37,125 nt of DNA from an uncultured Fretibacterium sp. (GTDB lineage Bacteria > Synergistota > Synergistia > Synergistales > Aminobacteriaceae). Made by a program: the position numbers and the translations under genes. The stretch covers positions 1 through 37,125 of the forward strand of contig CAMVMK010000019.1 in the NCBI GenBank assembly GCA_947168585.1, read 5' to 3'. The notes below the pieces were generated by a model, which did not search any database, had not been told where the DNA came from, and saw nothing but the letters and a program-made list of their open reading frames with translations. Shown piece after piece: positions 24,563-32,882 of this stretch. Every line of letters starts with the position of its first letter. Within the stretch, counting starts at the first letter, position 1.

Positions 24563-25405
24563 TTAATCATCACTTTCTATTGAAATAAAAATTTTTCTTA
24601 AAATTTCTAAACCTTTTTCCAAACCTAAGAGCGAAGGACGGCTCAAATATTTTTCAGGGACTTCATAAACTTTCACGCCTTTTAATGCTGCTGTCCATTC
24701 GCGTTTATAAAAATCTTTGAGAGTTGTGCTGTTCATTGCTCCGGTTTGAATTATGTAAACGTCAAGATTTTTATTTTCGCAAGATTTTAGCACACGTTCA
24801 ACTCCCCATGACGCTATAGAACTTCCCGGACGTAAAGGCTCGGCATTATCTGCGATATTAACTCCTCCGGCCAAAGAAATTAAATTTGCTGCCCAAGAGT
24901 CAGGAGCACATGTATGAATTTCTTTTGACGTAGCCTCGATAAAGCAAAAACAGTTAGAGGTGAGGGGTGAGGGGTGAGGGGTTATTTTTGCGTGTAATTT
25001 TTCGAGAGCGTTTTTATAGTCAAGATTAAGCTGTCGGCCTAAAGTCTGTAAATAATTTTCAAAATCGTTCCATGACGGAGGATCTAAATTTATAATTTTT
25101 ACTCCGGCGCGTTCAAGAATTTCATATAAATTCGGATTAAGTCTCATTGCAAAACTTCGTGTAACAACTACATCGGGCTTCAACACTAAAAATTTTTCAG
25201 CATTGTCCCTCAAAGATAAGCGGGGTAATGACGGCAATAAATCAGCGTCATCATTTTCAGATAAAGCCGTTAAAATTTTCTCTCCGCCCATTGCAAAAAT
25301 ATTATCCGAGTGTCCGGGATAAAGTGAAATAACTCTTAAATTTTCAGCATTAGCAGGCAAAATAAAACTCAAAAATAAAATTATAGCTATAAAAATTTTT
25401 TTCAT
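24563..25405 (-). CDS. BtuF/FepB-type ABC transporter substrate-binding protein
   Basis: The gene encodes 280 residues. Signal peptide 1-20 (ending ANA) is followed by a class III binding protein fold of the cobalamin/siderophore type: RVISLYPGHSDNIFAMG, the PDVVVTRSF strand, a long connecting helix, then the second lobe with LISLAGGVNIAD. At about residues 144-154 (TPHPSPLTSN) the sequence is an in-frame heptad repeat (24952-24984) lying between the lobes. The ATPase gene is upstream; no permease gene is nearby. The ligand is likely a corrinoid or metal chelate, but this is not certain. Confidence 0.8.
   Translation of the reverse strand: MKKIFIAIILFLSFILPANAENLRVISLYPGHSDNIFAMGGEKILTALSENDDADLLPSLPRLSLRDNAEKFLVLKPDVVVTRSFAMRLNPNLYEILERAGVKIINLDPPSWNDFENYLQTLGRQLNLDYKNALEKLHAKITPHPSPLTSNCFCFIEATSKEIHTCAPDSWAANLISLAGGVNIADNAEPLRPGSSIASWGVERVLKSCENKNLDVYIIQTGAMNSTTLKDFYKREWTAALKGVKVYEVPEKYLSRPSLLGLEKGLEILRKIFISIESDD
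24952..24984 (+). repeat. Heptad repeats inside the binding-protein gene
   Basis: About 33 bases of GAGGTGAGGGGTGAGG-type units on the plus strand, antisense to the binding-protein gene. Its length is a multiple of three and adds eleven codons rich in Pro, Ser and Thr without stops. It is the only heptad array in the window found well inside a gene. Confidence 0.75.
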
Positions 25406-25426
25406 TTCTTAATCTCTAACTCCTCA

Positions 25427-26176
25427 CTAAATTAAGGCTTTCCACATTAAGTCTTTTATAAAATCAACGCCGTATAAATCTTTCAAAATTTTTTGATTTA
25501 ATTCTTTGCCGTTAAAAATTAGTCCGCCGTTTTTAATTGCTATATAAAAATCTGAGTAAGAACTTGCAATATTTATATCATGAACGGCGGCGATAATATT
25601 TCGTCCTTCGCTTGAAAGTTTTTTTAAGAGAGCGAAAACTTGTGCAGTTTTGTCCGGGTCTAATGAGGCTGTAGGTTCGTCAAGCAAAATTATTTCCGTG
25701 TCTTGAGCAACAGCGGCGGCAATGAAAACTAACTGCCTTTCGCCGTCAGATAAAGTCATGATGTCGCGGCTCAATAAATTTGAAATTTTTAATAATTCTG
25801 CGGCCGTTTCGATTAATTCTTGGTCATGATTTTTCAACCGTCCGAAAAGCCCCGTAAAAGGCAGACGGCCAAGAGCAATAATTTCCCGGACGCTGTAAGA
25901 ATATGACGGACGAAAATTTTTATTGCTCATAACGAAACTTAAAACACGCGAAAAATTTTTCCGTGAGATTTTTTTAATGTCGCGGTCATTTAAGAAAACT
26001 TTACCCGAATAATTTTTTTCAAGCCCCGATAAAACTCTTAATAAAGAAGTTTTCCCTGCACCGTTAGGCCCGATTAACGAGACTAAGCCGCATGGAATTT
26101 CGAGCGAAATATTTTTCAGAATTAATTTTTTTTCATAACTTAAAGCAAGATTTTCAAGCCTGTATAAAATTTTCAT
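25427..26176 (-). CDS. FecE/BtuD-type ABC transporter ATPase
   Basis: The gene encodes 249 residues. Walker A GPNGAGKTS (36-44), signature LSDGERQ (one residue off the usual LSGGQ), Walker B IILLDEPTAS, and a switch histidine in AVHDINIA. It should power uptake with the binding protein 21 bases downstream. Its ATG overlaps the stop of the restriction-modification gene as ATGA, a spot where the permease gene would usually be. The TAG stop is followed at once by a heptad repeat that supplies the AGGAG of the next gene. Confidence 0.9.
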   Translation of the reverse strand: MKILYRLENLALSYEKKLILKNISLEIPCGLVSLIGPNGAGKTSLLRVLSGLEKNYSGKVFLNDRDIKKISRKNFSRVLSFVMSNKNFRPSYSYSVREIIALGRLPFTGLFGRLKNHDQELIETAAELLKISNLLSRDIMTLSDGERQLVFIAAAVAQDTEIILLDEPTASLDPDKTAQVFALLKKLSSEGRNIIAAVHDINIASSYSDFYIAIKNGGLIFNGKELNQKILKDLYGVDFIKDLMWKALI

Positions 26177-29142
26177 GAAGACAATTTTATATCAATATAT
26201 TGCTTAAGAATATCATGCTCAAGATTTTTTATATAATCCTCCATGAATTTATAATCTGGCTGTCCGGAGTCGTCAACAGGGAGAAAAATCTTACTTCGTC
26301 TAAGTCGAGTAAGTGTTGCTCCATTACCGCCCCAGCTGAAAATTGACAAAGTTTTTTTCAAGACTGGTAAGAAAAATTTCGCATTGTAAGCATTTAACTT
26401 TTTATTTCGCAGTATCTGAATATTTTGTCCAGTGTAAAATTTTTCAGGTTGATAGAATGCCGTTTGTGTATCAAGACCCACTACGATACAATTTCCATCG
26501 TTAAGTTTATAGTTTTTTTGTTTACAAACGAAATCACTTAATCCGTTATTGATATCGCTCCTTGTGATATAAGGATAAACACCGCTACTAACATTTAACT
26601 TATTTTTATCAATACCATTGACTGTGGCGTGTATCTCAAAAATTTCATTAAGGTTAAATTTTTCCCAATGCCACCCATCAAGATTCATTTTTTTTTTAGT
26701 AGTGAAATTTTTTAATCTCGGCGAAATAAAATCAAAATAATCTTGAAGCATTTTTTGTTCGCACTGTCTGACGTAATTTTCCATGAATTTATAATCAGGC
26801 TGTCCGGAGGCATCAACAGGAAGCTGAATTATTTGACGTTTCATTCTTGTTTCATTAAATTTATAGCCGTAAGTATATTTATTCTTTTGAGTCAAGATAG
26901 CCTGTTTCAAGAAGAGATAGACATATTTATTGCCTTCGTAAGTCTTCAGCTTGAAGCGTTTAACATCGTCAGAAAATAAACATTCGTAAGGATGATAAAA
27001 ATTTTCGACAATGCTTCCATTGTAATTAACACCTAAAACATTGCTGTCTTCTGAAACATTTGTATTTGATACAAATTCTGTTATGCCGTTGTTTGAATCC
27101 GAAGCTCCTATAAAAGGCTTATCACCTGCGGTCATATCTTCTTTCCTTAAACGTTTTCCGGAGGAAATCGAAAATAAATCTCCTATGGCAAATTTTCCCC
27201 AATGCCGCCCATCAAGCGTAAGATTTTTTTTTTCGTTTTGCTGCTCATTTTCATAATTAAATAAATATCCGCGCCCGTGAGCAATCATGTTAAATTCAAA
27301 CGTCAAATAATCAGCAATACTCCTTTTGAAATCGTCTTCGCCAGGCAATTCGTCATTATAGTAATAAAACGAATGCAGCCATTCATCAGACGCCTCAGCG
27401 TGAGTTTCGACCATAAAATTTGAAGGACAGTCTTTAATTTTTCCCTGCCAGCAGTCAAGAAGATATTGTTTTCTGTCTTTCGCCCTTTCAGTCTCTACGA
27501 GGCCGATGTGCATTTTGACTTCCCAGCCGTCGTCTTCAAAATTAATAAATTTTGAAATTTTTTCAGGCTGATGAGGTTCGCCGGCCGTAAAAACTGCAAT
27601 ACATGGAACAGTGCCGACAGGATAAAACGTACTTTTATTCAGACTTATGACACCTTCGAGAGTATGATGTTTAAGAATTTCAGCCTTTTTGAATTTATCT
27701 TCTTTATTCTTGCCAGTCATCGTTGACACGGGAACAATTACGGCAACACGGCCGCCCTTAAGAACGCTGTCAAGCAGATTTTCAATAAACGCAAGTTCAG
27801 ATAAATTTGATGTTTCTTTATTCTTGGCCTGCGAGTAAGGAGGATTCATAAAGCCGACAGTAATTCCGTTGAGCTGTAAGTCTGACGGATTAAAGCTGAA
27901 AAAATCATCGCAGATTAAATTGCTCCGCCCGTCGCCGTGTAAAATCATGCTTGTTGTTGCCATTGAGAACATATCAGGACGGAGTTCAATACCGAAAATC
28001 TGATTTTTCTTTATCCTCGATTTTTCAGATTCATTTTTTGCAGTGCGTAACATTCGGTGCATACCCGCGATTAAAAATCCGCCTGTTCCGCAGCACGGAT
28101 CAAAAATTACATCATCGGGTTTCAGGTCAACTAAGTCGCAGAATAATTCCGTAATATGTTTCGGAGTTATAACAATTCCCAAAGACTGGCCGTCGCCGCC
28201 GGTGTAGCGTATAAATTCCATGTAAAACCGACCTATGTAGTCTTCTCCCGATGACTCGATATTTAATTTAGAATAGACGTGCCTGTTAATGAACTCTGTA
28301 AAATATTTCAGGGGTGTTTTTGCTAAAGACGGATTAATTCTGTTCAAGATAGGAGTGTTTTTAATAAAATTAAACTGCGTCATAATCTGCTCTTTTTTTA
28401 CTTGATCCGCCACTTTTGCACGCGATAAACTTGTCTGCAGAGCCTTATAAAGTTTTTCGCCGTCAGTTTCAACTTCATCGCCGTTTAATTGTTCGAGTTT
28501 GAAACCGTGTTTTTGTTCACTCAAGGCCAAGAGTATTGCGGCAACAACTAAGGGATTTTCATGTGCGCCTAAATTTCCGTAATTTCTTAAATCTTCGTGA
28601 AGATTTTCCGCGATTTTCCCGATATTTTCGTTTTCAATTTCTTCGGGCAATTCTTCTTTCAAGATTACTTTTTTATAATAACTTTCAATATTTTCGGGCG
28701 AAAAATTTTCAAAAGTTTCAATTTCTGAAAGTTCGATAATTTTATTTTCACTGACGAAAAGCGGCTTTAATATGTGATGTTTAGGTTCGCCTGCACAGCC
28801 GAAAGCAAAAATTTTTTTGAAAGAACTGCCCCCTAAAATTTTCTTTGAGTAAAATAATGCGCCGTTGAGAGCGTAATCTTTCGTGGCGTTAATCTTGAGT
28901 GAAATTTTCCCGTCATCATCACGCAGACATAATTTATTTTTGTCAGCTTTATCCTCAATGACGATAACAAAATCTTTTACGACTGCTATAAAATCCGGCG
29001 CACCTTTTTCACCTGTCTGGCTTTTTGAGGCAGAACTTAAAGCGTCAGAAATTTCTTTAATGCTTGAGCCTTGATAACCGGCTTGAATATCCGCTTCTTT
29101 TAATAAATCATTTATATATAAATCAAACGTAGATTCTTTCAT
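26173..29142 (-). CDS. Single-chain restriction-modification enzyme with N6-adenine methylase and two recognition domains
   Basis: The start ATG 29142-29140 follows AGGAG eight to nine bases away (989 residues). Order: N-terminal PD-ExK-like nuclease (D50 in GAPDF, E63-D-K65), helical region, gamma-class adenine methylase with motif I DPCCGTGGF (348-356) and NPPY (433-436), then two HsdS-like target recognition domains (about 648-800 and 825-975). Each ends in a near-identical unit, LPVDxSGQPDYKFMExY. This fits Type IIG/IIB-like (BcgI-like) enzymes that cut and methylate from one polypeptide with a split target. It lies 16 bases after the HD-GYP gene and overlaps the ABC ATPase start. Confidence 0.85.
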   Translation of the reverse strand: MKESTFDLYINDLLKEADIQAGYQGSSIKEISDALSSASKSQTGEKGAPDFIAVVKDFVIVIEDKADKNKLCLRDDDGKISLKINATKDYALNGALFYSKKILGGSSFKKIFAFGCAGEPKHHILKPLFVSENKIIELSEIETFENFSPENIESYYKKVILKEELPEEIENENIGKIAENLHEDLRNYGNLGAHENPLVVAAILLALSEQKHGFKLEQLNGDEVETDGEKLYKALQTSLSRAKVADQVKKEQIMTQFNFIKNTPILNRINPSLAKTPLKYFTEFINRHVYSKLNIESSGEDYIGRFYMEFIRYTGGDGQSLGIVITPKHITELFCDLVDLKPDDVIFDPCCGTGGFLIAGMHRMLRTAKNESEKSRIKKNQIFGIELRPDMFSMATTSMILHGDGRSNLICDDFFSFNPSDLQLNGITVGFMNPPYSQAKNKETSNLSELAFIENLLDSVLKGGRVAVIVPVSTMTGKNKEDKFKKAEILKHHTLEGVISLNKSTFYPVGTVPCIAVFTAGEPHQPEKISKFINFEDDGWEVKMHIGLVETERAKDRKQYLLDCWQGKIKDCPSNFMVETHAEASDEWLHSFYYYNDELPGEDDFKRSIADYLTFEFNMIAHGRGYLFNYENEQQNEKKNLTLDGRHWGKFAIGDLFSISSGKRLRKEDMTAGDKPFIGASDSNNGITEFVSNTNVSEDSNVLGVNYNGSIVENFYHPYECLFSDDVKRFKLKTYEGNKYVYLFLKQAILTQKNKYTYGYKFNETRMKRQIIQLPVDASGQPDYKFMENYVRQCEQKMLQDYFDFISPRLKNFTTKKKMNLDGWHWEKFNLNEIFEIHATVNGIDKNKLNVSSGVYPYITRSDINNGLSDFVCKQKNYKLNDGNCIVVGLDTQTAFYQPEKFYTGQNIQILRNKKLNAYNAKFFLPVLKKTLSIFSWGGNGATLTRLRRSKIFLPVDDSGQPDYKFMEDYIKNLEHDILKQYIDIKLSS

Positions 29143-29158
29143 TAAAATTTCTCCTGTT

Positions 29159-32100
29159 TTAATTTTTAACGTTCTCAATATTTTCAGTGCTTCCGCCGCC
29201 TTTATCGTCAGGAGCTCTGAAATTGCCTCTTGCTACGAGCCTCAAGAAAGCGTTTACAACGTCCGTAGTTAATTGAGTCCCGGAACTTTCTTTCATGATT
29301 GAAACAACTTTTTCAAAATTCATTCGCGGTCTATAAGGCCGTGTTGAATACATAGCGTCGAAAGTATCAGCTACAGCGATAATCTGCGCAACTCTCGGAA
29401 TATCTTTACCCGTAAGACCTTTGGGGTAACCTTTTCCGTCCGGGCGTTCATGATGACAGCCTGCTCCCGTTGCGAGTTCCGGCATTATGCTGATTTCTTT
29501 TAGAGCCTCGTAGCCTAAAGTCGTGTGAGATTTCATAATTTCAAATTCTTCATCAGTTAATTTTCCAGGCTTATTAAGAACGCTCGAGGGTATTCCGATT
29601 TTTCCGATGTCGTGAAGCAAAGCAATTCTGTAACATTTTTCGACAGCATCTCTATCGTAGCCGAGTTCTTTAGCAAGCATGGCCGAATAATTAGCTACGC
29701 GCATTGAGTGGCCGTTAGTGTATTCGTCTTTCATATCTATGACTTTTGCGAACGCTTCTGTAATTTCTTTAATAAAAGTCATGTTCTCACGGTTTCGCTG
29801 CTCAAGGATACGGGTTTTCCTGTTGACATAATAGCGCAGACTTTCTTCTAATACAAATGACGATAACAAAGCCGTGATTATGAAAAACCAAGTTTCTTCA
29901 TAAAATGCTTTTTCTTTAGTGATTTTTATAGAAAATTTCTTAGTGCTGTTTTCCATTAAGTCCATGAGATTTATAACAAAATTATAAGTTCCTCCGTGTA
30001 AATTCGTGTAGTCTATAGGAACGAGCTCGCTGCGTTTTACGGGAGGATTTTCTTTTTTCTCGAAGCCCTCAAGCTGCCATGAAACCATAGGATTATTTAA
30101 CGAATAATTAAAAACGAAGCTGTGCACTGTGAGTTTATGAGTGCTTGCAGGAATTTCAAAATTTCCGTCAGGGTCAGCAAAAATTCTTTCTCCGTCAATA
30201 TCAATGAAAGGCACGGAGACTTTTAAGTTAGAAATATTCCTGGAATTTTTGTCGATATTATCCTTTACTACGCCCGTCAAACCTGCAATATAAAGTTCGC
30301 CGTTGTCTGTGAGTTCGCTGTAAGCGTTAGCAGTAGGGACGCAGGAAAGTCCGTTATAAATTCCGTAATGAACAGGCTCAATATGTTCATTTTTAATTAA
30401 ATCATCGACAGCAATAACATAAAGCCCGTCGCTTGATAAAATCCATGCTTGGCCTGAAGAATTTTCATAAATATCATAATTATTTAAGTAAGGAAAATTT
30501 TTTATTGTCGTTAATTTATAATTTTCGTCCATGAAAGCTATAGAATTGCTCGTAACGATCCAATAAATTTTTTTATTTCTCGAACGTTTAACTCTCATGA
30601 CTATATCCGAAGTTAAGCCCTCTCCGGAACTTATTTTTTTCGTGCCGTTTTTTCCTAAAATATAAATTCCTCCGCCGTCAGAACCAAGAATATAATCATG
30701 ATTGAAGCCCTCGCAGACCGTTAAAATTTCGGTGTTGTCGATGTCAAATTCAGCTCCGTAGCTTTTTATAATTTTGTCGCCCTCAATGATATGAACTCCG
30801 CCGGTAACCGCAGCAATCATTGAGCCGTTTTCAAGTTCATTAACAACTCTGACTCTTTCAGAAAAAAGCCCGTCTTTTGTAGTAAAACTTAATAATTCGG
30901 CTTTATCGTGATCATAGCGCAAAAGACCGTATTTTCTCCATGTTGAAATCCATAGACGTCCTTTACTGTCGCGGATTATTGAGCGTATTCTAACGCCTTT
31001 CAAATAGTCGATTAAATCTCTTGTCTCTAAATCAACTCCCGAAGCAGTTTCGGCTTTAATTAACGGCAGAGATTCAATTTTTTTTTCGTTTTCAAGAACA
31101 GTAAGCCCGGAATCTGTAGCTATAAATAATCTTTTATCTAACATACAAGTCGAATTAACGACAGCTGAGGGTAAATTATAATGTTCGTACAAATTTACAA
31201 ATTGATTAGGTACGATCTTCATTATTCCCTGACGGCTCGAAGTGAACCACAAATTTCCCTCGTAGTCAGTCATAACGTGGCCGATAGAATTTTCCATAGG
31301 AATATCTTCGATTTTATGGAAGCCCTTAGAGTCTATATAGCCTATGCCATTGCCTGCACAGATCCAAATTTTTCCGTCGATATATTCAAATTTTTCTATG
31401 TAAGATAAAGGCGAAATGTCGCGGATACTTAAATTATCGAAATTATTTTTAATGCTTCCGTAATAAACGTCAGATTTTTCTGTCCCTAAATAAACTTCAC
31501 CCGGGTGTTTAGGGTCGGGCATGATACTGATTATTCTTTTAACTTTGCAGTCTTTCTGGCTCAAAAAATCAAAAACTTTTCCGTTCTTTAACGTAAATAA
31601 ATCGCCGGTCTGGGTAAGCCCGTAAATTAATCCGTCTTGGCCTAAACGAATATCGCGGATATAAACCTCGCTTAGTCTTTCGTCTTTAATGTCCGTCAAA
31701 TTCATTTCCCGGTCTATCATTACTATTCCGGAAGTTGTAGCGGCGTAAATTATTCTATTATTATCTTCAGCGATTGCTATAACGCTCGAAGATTTCAAGC
31801 CTTCAGATTTATTCCAGTGTTTAACTTCATCGCGCTTAAATAGAAACAGTCCAGAGTCGCCTGTTCCGATCCATAAACCGTCGAGGCTGTCTAAATATAA
31901 ACTTTTTACGCTGCCTATTCCCGTGTTTGAAGATACACGCTCAAAAGTATTTCCGTCATAGCGTGTTAAACCTCCGTAGCTTCCGATCCATATAAAACCC
32001 TCGCTTGTTTCGGCTATAGCGTTTGCTTCAGAAGTCGGAAGACCTTTAGTGTTATCATAAAGAACGGCGGAAAAGCCCTCGCTTTGACGTGTAGGGTCGA

Positions 32101-32227
32101 CAGATATTTTTCTATTAGGAACGCCGGAAGAATTCAAAATTAAATTTTCGTCCGCGCCGCCCGCAATATCTGTAATAAAAAAAGTTAAGGCAAATAAAAT
32201 CAGCGTAAATTTATTTATATTTCTCAT
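29159..32227 (-). CDS. Beta-propeller sensor with HD-GYP cyclic-di-GMP phosphodiesterase output
   Basis: This 1022-residue protein has a signal sequence (1-24), then two seven-bladed-type propellers made of Reg_prop repeats (about 50-660; first blade LPTSEANAIAETSEGFIWIG), a Y_Y_Y-like domain (about 690-765), one membrane helix (about 778-796), a short coiled coil, and an HD-GYP domain (about 820-1000) with HD pair H872-D873 in LLHDIGKIG and HHERPDGKGYP (925-935). The periplasmic half is like hybrid two-component sugar sensors, but the output is a cyclic-di-GMP hydrolase instead of a kinase. It heads a run that includes the restriction enzyme and ABC genes. Confidence 0.88.
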   Translation of the reverse strand: MRNINKFTLILFALTFFITDIAGGADENLILNSSGVPNRKISVDPTRQSEGFSAVLYDNTKGLPTSEANAIAETSEGFIWIGSYGGLTRYDGNTFERVSSNTGIGSVKSLYLDSLDGLWIGTGDSGLFLFKRDEVKHWNKSEGLKSSSVIAIAEDNNRIIYAATTSGIVMIDREMNLTDIKDERLSEVYIRDIRLGQDGLIYGLTQTGDLFTLKNGKVFDFLSQKDCKVKRIISIMPDPKHPGEVYLGTEKSDVYYGSIKNNFDNLSIRDISPLSYIEKFEYIDGKIWICAGNGIGYIDSKGFHKIEDIPMENSIGHVMTDYEGNLWFTSSRQGIMKIVPNQFVNLYEHYNLPSAVVNSTCMLDKRLFIATDSGLTVLENEKKIESLPLIKAETASGVDLETRDLIDYLKGVRIRSIIRDSKGRLWISTWRKYGLLRYDHDKAELLSFTTKDGLFSERVRVVNELENGSMIAAVTGGVHIIEGDKIIKSYGAEFDIDNTEILTVCEGFNHDYILGSDGGGIYILGKNGTKKISSGEGLTSDIVMRVKRSRNKKIYWIVTSNSIAFMDENYKLTTIKNFPYLNNYDIYENSSGQAWILSSDGLYVIAVDDLIKNEHIEPVHYGIYNGLSCVPTANAYSELTDNGELYIAGLTGVVKDNIDKNSRNISNLKVSVPFIDIDGERIFADPDGNFEIPASTHKLTVHSFVFNYSLNNPMVSWQLEGFEKKENPPVKRSELVPIDYTNLHGGTYNFVINLMDLMENSTKKFSIKITKEKAFYEETWFFIITALLSSFVLEESLRYYVNRKTRILEQRNRENMTFIKEITEAFAKVIDMKDEYTNGHSMRVANYSAMLAKELGYDRDAVEKCYRIALLHDIGKIGIPSSVLNKPGKLTDEEFEIMKSHTTLGYEALKEISIMPELATGAGCHHERPDGKGYPKGLTGKDIPRVAQIIAVADTFDAMYSTRPYRPRMNFEKVVSIMKESSGTQLTTDVVNAFLRLVARGNFRAPDDKGGGSTENIENVKN

Positions 32228-32267
32228 AGAATAAAAAAATTTTCCCTCTCTAACTTAAAACATATTT

Positions 32268-32273
32268 TATAAT
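32268..32273. promoter_or_regulatory. -10-like TATAAT in the divergent gap
   Basis: TATAAT with overlapping ATTATA on the other strand, in the 130-base gap between the divergent HD-GYP and TRAP genes. No clear -35 partner was picked out. Confidence 0.3.
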
Positions 32274-32357
32274 TATAGAAGAAATTTTTTCAAAAAAATA
32301 TTAAAATATTAACTAAGTTTTTCCCAAAATAAAAATTTCTTAAAGAGGTGGTTAATA

Positions 32358-32882
32358 TTGAAAAGGCCTAACCCTTTAGTCAAGACTTTATGTAATCTTG
32401 ATTTAATCATTGCGGCAATAGCTTTGATAATCTTGACCCTCGTAACGAGTGCGGGAGTTTTCAAGCGTTACGTAATGAAAGACCCGATTTTATGGCAGGA
32501 AGAAATCTGCGCTTTCTGTCAAGTCTGGCTGATTTACATGGGAGCGAGCGTAGCTTTCAGGACTGGAAGCCACGTAGCTATCGAAATGTTAATCGATGCT
32601 TTGCCGGAAAAACTTCAAAGATTTATGGGCTATGTTATTGATTTAATAGTTCTGTTCGTTTTAGTTTTTCTGCTTGTAAAATCGCAGGCTTATGTTGCTC
32701 AGGTTTTCGGACGTTCAGGAAGACCCACGCCGATTTTGAGAATACCTTACACTTATATTTACGGCGTTGCTCCTTACGGCTGCGGATTGATGATAATCAG
32801 TTATTTTGTTTCAAGATACGCGCCGCTTTTCGTGAAGTCAATCGAAATGCCCGAAAGAAAAGATGAGGAGGCGGAAGACTAA
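32358..32882 (+). CDS. TRAP transporter small permease subunit (DctQ family)
   Basis: The gene encodes 174 residues from a TTG start, after AGAGGTGG six bases upstream. Four membrane helices are visible (about 14-32, 52-68, 90-110, 133-150), with the family motif WQEEICAFCQVWLIYMGASVAFR. DctQ joins with DctM to import carboxylates driven by sodium. It overlaps the large-subunit gene by one base (TAATG). No DctP binding-protein gene is adjacent. Confidence 0.92.
   Translation: MKRPNPLVKTLCNLDLIIAAIALIILTLVTSAGVFKRYVMKDPILWQEEICAFCQVWLIYMGASVAFRTGSHVAIEMLIDALPEKLQRFMGYVIDLIVLFVLVFLLVKSQAYVAQVFGRSGRPTPILRIPYTYIYGVAPYGCGLMIISYFVSRYAPLFVKSIEMPERKDEEAED

Noticed and set aside
26743-29074. Several plus-strand open frames of 63-78 codons inside the restriction-modification gene
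   Set aside because: They are antisense frames of a clearly coding gene, with no ribosome binding sites or domains.
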